64,000 nt of DNA from Peromyscus leucopus (taxonomy: Eukaryota > Chordata > Mammalia > Rodentia > Cricetidae). A model generated the notes under the pieces. It made no database searches. It worked only from the letters and a program-made list of their open reading frames with translations, and had not been told where the DNA came from. Position numbers and translations under genes: made by a program. This document shows positions 56,490-64,000 of this stretch, piece after piece. How positions within the stretch are numbered: the first letter of the stretch is position 1; the number at the start of each line of letters is the position of its first letter. The DNA lies in assembly GCF_004664715.2 (NCBI RefSeq), contig NC_051068.1:129724716-129788715 (forward strand), in the 5' to 3' direction.

Positions 56490-57250
56490 AAATAAATGTT
56501 TCAGTCATTGTGGAAACAGAAAACATGCACAGCCATTGCAGACACGCAAATTAAACTGTTTTGAGATTCCATTTCACCCCAGCCAGATGAACCACCATAT
56601 AAAGAAAAACTATAGCAAGTGCTGGAGAGAATGTGGAGAAAGGGAGCTTTTATTCACTATTGGCAGGAAGGCAGAGTAAAGAAGCCACCATGGAAATCAG
56701 TATGTGTGGGGGTCCTCAAAAAACTAAAAATAGAACTCCCGTATGACCCAGTCATACCATTTCTGAGAATAACCCATAGGACTCCATATCCCATGACAGA
56801 GAATATACACTCACATCATTGTTATTCACAATAGCCAGGAAATGGAGTCAGCCTAGATGACCATAACTGATGAATGAATAAATAATGAAAATATGGTCCA
56901 TATGTTTAATGGAATTCATTCACCTGTAAAGAAAAATGAAACTTACAGGAAGATTAATGAAACAAATTATACCTAGTAAGGTTCAGAAAGGCAAATACCA
57001 CATGTATTTCTTTATCTAGCTTTTAGTTTTTATGCACAAGTATTCATGTAGGAAGGAGCATGGGTAGTGATCAGGAAACTAGAAAAAGGCCCTTGAGAAG
57101 AAGAAGAAAAGGATGGAGCAGGTCTTAGAACACGTGTGATAAGAGTGTGGGATTGAGAATACTGGGGTCCAGAAGGGTACAAACAAAGTCAATGACAGGT
57201 AGGTAGGGAGAGAGAATTAATCAAGACCATGTATGTATGAAAAGAAAAAA
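56490..57250 (+). mobile_element. L1 3' end (older subfamily)
   Basis: ORF2 C-terminal remnant: 'gagattccatttcacccc', 'agtgctggagagaatgtgga', 'ccatggaaatcagtatgtg', 'tagaactcccgtatgaccc', 'acaatagccaggaaatgg'. The 3'UTR has a purine-rich run (57080-57125). 5' truncated; A-rich end near 57240-57255. Confidence 0.8.
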
Positions 57251-57259
57251 AGAGACATC

Positions 57260-59010
57260 CATACATAATAACTGCCAGTTTTTTAGAGATGAAAATGTTA
57301 ATACAGTATACCTCAATTGATCAATTCAATTTAAGAGATCATATATGATAGACTAAGAATACTTGGATAAATAAAAATGGCCTGTTATCTATATCATACC
57401 ATCTGAAGATCTAAATACCCTATTATTTCTCAGCGAGTTTAGATATTTCAAAATTTAGTACTATTTTCTGACTTTAGGAAAAATGCTGAAACATCTATAA
57501 AGTCTCACCATTTACTCCTGTTTCATTCAATACACAATAAAGTCTGCAAAAAGAGTATTTTTAAATTGAGTAAGTCTCAGTGACCTACTCATAGCTACAT
57601 AGGATGTAGAAGATGCAACCAGTCTTTCCTGCCCCCTGCTTTCTGATTTTTACTTCATTGTTCCCATGGACTCATGATTGTATGGAAATTATATGCCTAC
57701 TACTCTACTAAGAAAGATATCTTTAAATGATTTAAAAATCCTTCATAAACATAAAATTAATACTAGACATCTACCTATATATGAATGTTTTATATATATA
57801 ACCTACTCAGTAATCAAACAACAGTGTATAAATATATGTATATTTGTTTGTTAATATGTTGATTCCATGTTGTGTTTTGATTGCTGTCCTGGTGTCACTT
57901 AAATGTCAGCTTCATTCAGTGAGATTACTTTCAAGAACTACTGAAAAGTTAACCAGAGCCCAAGAAATTTTTCTATAAATTATGTACATCACATGGTCAT
58001 GGAAGCAAACATTGAAGACATTAAAATTCTCTTTATTCTTTAGAATTGTAAATGTTGTGCCCACTGGGAGACACACATTCATGTACACAGTGTTATATAA
58101 CTGACACTCCAGCCTTCTGGGAATCACACTGCTATCTATGCAAACTCTTCAACCAGTACAATTTATGATGCATAGTGTGCATTAGATGGATAAACAAAGT
58201 TTCCAAGGATGAAAGCTTGTAGTACCTCCAGAACTCTGCAAATGATCTGCACTATCTATTCTCCAGCCTGGAATGCCCCCAGTGGAGTGTGTTAATAGTT
58301 CCAGCAATGAGAGATGAAGTGTGAGGACCACAGGTGGGGCAGATGGTTAATCTCATTGAGAAACTCTAGGAAGAGTGCCCCACATGTCCTTTTCTGAGAA
58401 GTATGTGCATTCATGTAAATATCAAACAGCATAAGTGGACATTTGGAATTTGTAAACCAAAGGTGTCTACAACCTGTGTGGTGTCTCCCCAATCTAACCA
58501 GGTCTCAACCATCTGTGAACCTTTAAATAACCCTTTACCCTATTCCAAAGGGTGCTGAGAGTAGTAGTCAGTAAAGTCAAGTTCTGCATGATTCTGCACA
58601 GATACTGTTCAGTGTTGAAGAACTCCTACAAACATCAATTACATATTTGAAAATGCAAGGGAGGCAAGTTCAATTGATTTTCTTAATTGATAAAGTCAAT
58701 GACAAATACAGAGGTGGGATCAGGGCTCAGGACAAGAGAGAAGGTAGGATGAATGCTGTGAGAGTGAGGAGTGACCAAAGAGATAGTGCAAAGTCTTGCT
58801 ACATCACCTGGTGGTCCATCAGAGGAGCCACTAAATAATTTGAAAGGCTAGTGATTATCACAGTAAAATGTTTTTAACTTCAGACTTGTCTGGAATAGAA
58901 TATACATTTACATTGATATGGAATTGTGGCCTGGAATGAGAGTGTGGCTAGGAATAAAATTTGGTTGATATAGATTTATACTGGATGGAAGAGGAAGAGA
59001 GAGACTAACT
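57260..59010. other. Unannotated sequence
   Basis: No gene or repeat recognised. Several 60-70 codon frames have no supporting features. Confidence 0.45.
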
Positions 59011-59136
59011 TGTAGCATGAGTCTTAAAAGGTCTTATTAATAAAAACAACCCCAGAGCCAGGTATTGGGGTGAATGCTGAAAGATCAGAGAGACAGAACC
59101 AGCCATAGCTAACCTCACCTCGCCAATTCCTCAGCT
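59011..59136 (-). mobile_element. 3' fragment of the B1-containing LTR family, antisense
   Basis: TGTAGCATGAGTCTTAAAAG is the reverse complement of the LTR end at 44850-44873. It continues 'ccagagccaggtattggggt', 'agctaacctcacctcgccaa' and stops near the point equivalent to 44745. Confidence 0.8.
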
Positions 59137-59254
59137 CTCACTGGATGGATGATGATGGACATGGAAGTTGGGGAAAGAATAAGTTTTCCGGCATGAACAT
59201 CCTCAATGACTATTGTAGGCAGGTTTTACCATGGTCATTTCATTATGACTAGTC

Positions 59255-59340
59255 TCTCTCTCAGAGATGTGAAGTGATTTGCTTAGGGTCATACAGAGCA
59301 GTTTGGCATTTAGATCCAGATTTTTCTTCATTGTGGGTTT
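59255..59340 (-). repeat. MIR-like relic, antisense
   Basis: 'cagagatgtgaagtgatttg', 'cttagggtcatacagagcag', 'ttagatccagattttt' match the reverse complement of the MIR core. Short. Confidence 0.5.
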
Positions 59341-59599
59341 TGCTATACAAGTTTCTGAGAGGATGGGAATGTAGGGCAGCTGTGGTGTCCATCTGCTGGC
59401 TATGCACAGCCACTGTGGACTTTAAACAGGCCAGTGTCACAGAGGAACTAAATTTGGATTTAATAATTTTATTGAGTCTTAGTTTATTCCTAGTTTATTC
59501 CAATGGAAATTTCAGTAACCACATATGACTACAGCTTTATACTGCTCAGCATATCTAGAAGTATCTAATATTCACAAAATCATTCACATTTCAGTTTTT

Positions 59600-60001
59600 T
59601 TTATTGATGTAACAAGACATCATGACCAAAAGCAACTTGAGGAGGAAAGACTTTATTTTAGCTTACAGTTCTACAACACAGTACATCTTTGAAGGGAGTC
59701 AGGGCAGGAGTTCAAGGCAGAAATCTGGAGGAAGGAATTGAGGCAGAGACTATGAAAGAATACTACTTACTGGCTTGCTCATCATGGCTTGCTCAATCTG
59801 CTTTCTCATAGTACCTAGGACCTCCAGCCCAAGGGTGGCACAACCCACAATGGGCTATGCCCTCTCATATCAATGATCAACCAAGAAAATGAATCCCAGA
59901 CTTGCCCACAGACCAACCTAATGGGGTACATTTTATTAATAGAGTTCTCTCTTCCAAAACAACTCTAGCTTGTGTCATTGACATAAAACTAGTCAATACA
60001 A
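59600..60001 (+). mobile_element. ORR1/MaLR-type LTR (family tentative)
   Basis: 'gacatcatgaccaaaagcaa', 'agggagtcagggcaggagtt', 'tactggcttgctcatcatgg', 'cacaatgggctatgccctct', and 'gtgtcattgacataaaacta' with 'gtcaatacaa' at the end. This is a very common rodent dispersed LTR-like repeat; the class is assigned from memory. Confidence 0.55.
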
Positions 60002-60287
60002 TATAGCTTATGTATCTATAAATTAACACTTTGATAGAAATACTCCATAGTAAACTAAATAAATTACAAAATAGGACTAAAAATGCAAGGGCAACCTGGT
60101 TATGCAGATAAAAGGATGCTTGTCACATATAGTTAGAAATAATAGTGGACATAGATTTATACTCTTGTAGGGAAAGGGAAACTATACAGTCAAAAAGTAC
60201 AGTGGCAACATACTATGAACATTAATTTTTGCAAAGTCTTTAAACTATCACTTCCATGGTCTTCCAAGTCTCTTTACTTACATTTGA

Positions 60288-60321
<34 letters not shown>

Positions 60322-60879
60322 AGGTGAAGGAGCAGCGGAGCGGGCCTTACTTCATCAGTTGTAAGTTTTTGAAGGAAGGTTGAGTCCAGACCACAACAAT
60401 CTGATCTCCAGAGTATGCATGTGCAGGGTGTAACTGAATGCTTATAGGGATCCAAGTTGAATGACAAATGACAGCATAGGAACAATCAGTACTCAGGGAT
60501 CTTGGCTAAATATGTTGAGTACATCATGGGCAAACTACAGTTGAAAAGGAAGATCACTGTGAAGAGAATGAATTTCATTCAAACAAACTATCTAGAAAAA
60601 GTAAAATTCCTATACCAGAAATACAGGCAAAAGGCTGTGGAGTTGGAGCATGTCAGGTGTCTAGAGGGAGAGAGCAGTAACTTCTCAATGAGCAATAATC
60701 ATCAGTTGTTTCAGAGAGGAATCAGTTTTACATTTCTGGATCATATGCCTTGAAAACCAGCAAACACAATGGTACATTTTCTCCATGTTTTGAAATTGAT
60801 TTTTAATTTGTTTGTGTTCGTGTAACTTATGCATATGTCCATATGTGCACGAGTGCATGTTGGTACACATGCATACGTG
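60002..60879. other. Unannotated, with A30 run at 60290-60320
   Basis: The A-run follows 'catttgaat' and has no recognisable SINE or L1 body upstream. It could be the tail of an unrecognised processed insertion. The 83-codon frame at 60502-60753 has no domain. Confidence 0.45.
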
Positions 60880-61133
60880 CAAGTTGAGGCCAGAGCTTAG
60901 CATCTGAGGTCTTCCTTGATTGCTTACTAACTTAAGCTTTGAGACAGAGCTTTTCACTGAACCTGGATGAGTCTAGACTGATGGGCCAATGAACTCCAGG
61001 GATCAGTAGAAGTCTGTGAAGTGAATGTTACTTCTACTGTGAATATCTTTTTACTTTGGTTCTTGGGATCTGAACTTAGGACTTCATGCTTGAGTGGTAG
61101 AAACTTTACCAACTGAGCTATTTCTTCAGCTCA
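60880..61133 (-). repeat. RSINE1 SINE, antisense
   Basis: 'gttgaggccagagcttagca', 'gagacagagcttttcactga', 'gggatctgaacttaggactt', 'ttaccaactgagctatttct' in reverse-complement RSINE1 order; a TG/CA-rich remnant precedes it. Confidence 0.75.
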
Positions 61134-63059
61134 CCCTTATTTTTTTCCCAAAAGAATAGAATCAAAACTTGATAGGTACCATTAAGATTTTCTTTGTATA
61201 AAAGGAAACCAGTTCTAGAATGTGAACACTATATGATTTCCTCTGCAGATGTAGCAAACAAATGCTCTGTGAAAAACCTGAGATGAATGACAGTAACATA
61301 TGTAGTAACAGGAAAAAGTCAAGGTCTTCAAACATCAGAATTCAAGTCTTGCATCAATTTCTTCCCTTCTAGGTTTTCAGAAAGATTTTGTATGTTTAGT
61401 TCATCTAGGTAGTAGCACTGTCTAACAGAAGGCTGCTATTTTCATGAAGGGATCTTGTAAACAAATTAGGTAGTACAAGGATAGAAAGCTTCCTTTAGCA
61501 AAGTCCTTAAAAAATGACTAACTTGTGAGATTTAGAAATATGCCCAGCAACTAAATCATGAAAGAATAGCTATTTGTAATATTTAGTTTTCATGCTTTTT
61601 AATGGTTGGTATTTGTGAGTGAGAACCCAGAAGTCACCAGGACACGGACCCCATTCCTTCAGAGAAGCTGCTGTGACCATCCTCTCAGCTCCAGCTTTGT
61701 CTTCAGGATCTCCCATCTAAGGATCCTACATAGTCATCCTACCCTAGAGTTGGGCAGGAGTCATATTTCATGGGCCTGGCCAAACCTATTGAAAATGGTG
61801 TTTTTATTTGAAAGGATTTAGCGAATTAATGAATGGCATTTGATAGAAATGTTTGCTGCAGTACAGGGCTAATGTGTCTATGGTTATGTCTCTATTTGGT
61901 CTCATAAGGACTCTCTGAGGTCAGTATTTTAGAGCAAGATTAAGACTCATGCTTAGACTTCCTGTTTCTTGCAGATTCCCCAACTTGAGCAGAGCTGGCA
62001 GAAGAAGTTCTTTTCTTTTATTCACATTACTTATCCTTCCAATGGAGCCTTCTGTCTCAGAAAAGGAAGTACTACCATATATAATTGCTTAGATATAGAA
62101 GAAATGCATGCCAAGGGACTATAAAGTATTCATTTCTTGAGGGAAAATGGAGGTGGTTGACATCAAAGAATAAATGTCATTCTTTTGGAAATACACAAAA
62201 ATATGTAAGTAACCCACCATAGCTTAGAGTATAAATGACATCATTCCTTCTAGTTGGATTTGAGATTAAGTTCTGCCTTCAACCTGCTTTCCTTCTATGA
62301 AGAATTTCTGGACACATAGGCCAGTGGTCAGTCTTTGGACTGAGAATTGCTGAAATAATATTCTAGAGTTTTTTCTAGAATTTTACATATGATAATGACC
62401 ACTCACAACAATGGTACTGTATATTCTCTTCAGGTAGATAAATCACCATGGTTAATCCAGTGAACACTCTGATGGATATGAGAAAAAGGCAAGACCATGG
62501 TCCCAATCACACTGAAAATTTTTAGGACTATTCAGATTATAAAATACTTTAATCTCAGTATTTCATACTAATATGAGAAAATAGAACAAATGATTTCCTT
62601 TACTGGAGAAAGAATAATAACATTGACTCATTTGTTTAGGAAGATGGGTTTCTGGGAAAACCTGAAATAAGTCCCCATTTAAGACTGGGTAAACATTGTG
62701 GAACTCCAGACAACTCTAATGGAGTTGTACAATTTTGTGATTGTTTTGGGAACAACAACAACAACAACAACAACCCTAAAAACAAAACTCAAAAGACCCC
62801 AAAACCTTTTTCCTTTATCCCCTTTCCTTGTGGGGCCTCTAACAAATACCAGATACATAATAATTTCACCTGTAGCATCTGTGCCTGTCATTTCTTCTTA
62901 GCTCCTTCCCAGAGTCAGGAAGAACTTGTTCTCTCCACTGGCTATTGACTTTCTCGGGGAAGGTGAACACATTCTTCACTAAAGAAATGTCAAAGCTTCT
63001 CTCTTGATCTTGCTCCACTAAGACCTTTTAAGTCAAGAGTCAGATTTTTCTGTGACTGA
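61134..63059. other. Mostly unannotated; (AAC)n at 62753-62775
   Basis: One AAC microsatellite. No gene recognised. Confidence 0.45.
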
Positions 63060-63305
63060 TGACTTCTGTTTTACTCAGTTCTGGTAATTGCCCACGAGGT
63101 CCTGTGTAACTTTTCCTCATCTCACGTTTCCCTCTATCCTATTTGATCCCATGTTTTGTATGCTCAGTTGACTGAACTTGAGCAAATGTAACAGACTCTT
63201 GTTTCAGGCCTCTACCTTGGCAGTATCATTTCTCTGGAATCCCTGCACTTACCCATTTTTGTTTAGATGTTTCTCTTTCAGTGGTGCTTCCTCCAGTAGC
63301 CACAC
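63060..63305 (+). mobile_element. Possible L2 LINE relic
   Basis: 'tcctcatctcacgtttccct', 'cttgtttcaggcctctacct', 'tttctctggaatccctgcac' and 'gtggtgcttcctcc'-like end follow the L2 3' region loosely. Ancient and diverged. Confidence 0.4.
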
Positions 63306-63309
63306 TCCA

Positions 63310-63738
63310 TCCCTCACTCCCTGCAGCTTCCCTAATGTTCATAGCTTCACCAACTTCTTGGTCTTCCTCACCAGGCTCTTATTTTCAATTTGACTTAAGT
63401 GTCCATCAGTTTCAGCATTATCTTTATCCTCTTTCAATTCAGAATTTGTTGACTGTAAGAGTAAAAATGTGCTTCAAAATGAATGTATAATAATGTGAAT
63501 ATTGCATTTGTTTCTATTAAATAGTAAGAAAATGTGAATATTTTCCAAAGATGATAGTGAACTTGTTTATTTTTCCTATTTGTTATATTTTGCTTATCTA
63601 TTTGAGGCTATCTATATTGTTGAATATAAGGAGGCTACAACATCCTAGTGAGCTAACTTTAATTGTGAAACAATGATTGGGCAAGCAATGCTACTGTTTG
63701 ACTTTTAGCCTGTTTACCTTGTAACACAGGGCAGTATG
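63310..63738. other. Unannotated sequence
   Basis: Nothing recognised. Confidence 0.45.
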
Positions 63739-64000
63739 TGCTATGGAATGTTGTTCTGTATGTTATGATTGTGTGTTGTGTTTGGTTGATAAATAAAATG
63801 TTGATTGTCCAGTAGCCAGGCAGGAAGTATAGGTGGGATAAGCAGACAAGGAGAATTCTGGGAAGTGGAAGGCTGAGTTAGGAGTCACTGGCCAGACACA
63901 GAGGAAGCAAGATGACAAGGCAGAACTGAGAAAAGGTACCAAGTCACGTGGCTAAACATAGATAAGAATTATGGGTTAATTTAAGTGTAAGAGCTAGTTA
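63739..64000 (+). mobile_element. ERVK-like LTR, cut by the window end
   Basis: Starts TGCTATGGAATGTTG; 'aataaaatgttgattgtcca', 'ccaggcaggaagtatagg', 'aagtcacgtggctaaacata' match the LTR at 39757. The 3' end and any TSD lie outside the window. Confidence 0.85.

Noticed and set aside
60290..60320. Processed pseudogene 3' end at the A30 run
   Set aside because: No recognisable coding or SINE body upstream and no matching TSD.

Overview
The window is rodent nuclear DNA, most likely from a cricetid (hamster, vole or deer-mouse group). It carries B1, ID, B4, RSINE1 and B3 SINEs, Lx-like and younger L1 LINEs, MaLR/ORR1-type LTRs and many class II (ERVK-like) LTRs with 6-bp target-site duplications (TSDs). 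The youngest B1 copies have the 'ggcgcaaagctacacagag' type of right half that I associate with cricetids rather than mouse or rat; that species call is inference. There is no intact protein-coding gene. Nearly all long open frames are retrotransposon relics or antisense and low-complexity shadows. Two short stretches look like internal exons with splice sites, one on each strand (26769-26893 + and 53015-53112 -), so the window may lie partly inside introns of unidentified genes.

Layout. 0-8.6 kb: a B4 relic, an LTR with B1-like sequence inside it, a HAL1-like relic, a purine/TATA/GATA repeat cluster, and a scrambled ancient L1 split by a solo LTR. Two abutting LTRs of different class follow. 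9-20 kb: an L1 3' piece, an ID element, a MaLR-like LTR, and two retroviral insertions whose two ends are inverted copies of one another. 18.4-24.2 kb: L1 3' ends, a B4 and satellite-like tandem repeats. 24-33 kb: mostly unique sequence with a candidate exon, a MIR, three young B1s with clear TSDs, and a minisatellite. 33.2-39.2 kb: a nearly full-length L1 with 5'UTR, broken ORF1, broken ORF2 and 3'UTR. 39.6-48 kb: a nest of insertions (solo LTR in B1, LTR inside a 5'-inverted L1, LTR and B1 inside another inverted L1). 48-64 kb: mostly unique sequence with MIR and L2 relics, the minus-strand exon candidate, RSINE1 copies, a head-to-head LTR unit at 54 kb, an L1 3' end, an ORR1-like LTR and a final ERVK LTR cut by the window edge.

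The most unusual signal is a set of three ERV insertions (9790-10077, 15615-16371, 53998-54983). Each is bounded by a short direct duplication and each has inverted rather than direct LTR ends. One has U5 ends outward; two have U3 ends outward. This points to integration of rearranged, partly palindromic retroviral DNA. The second carries an inverted copy of a host-looking segment that lies 1 kb away. Family names are tentative because no database search was possible.
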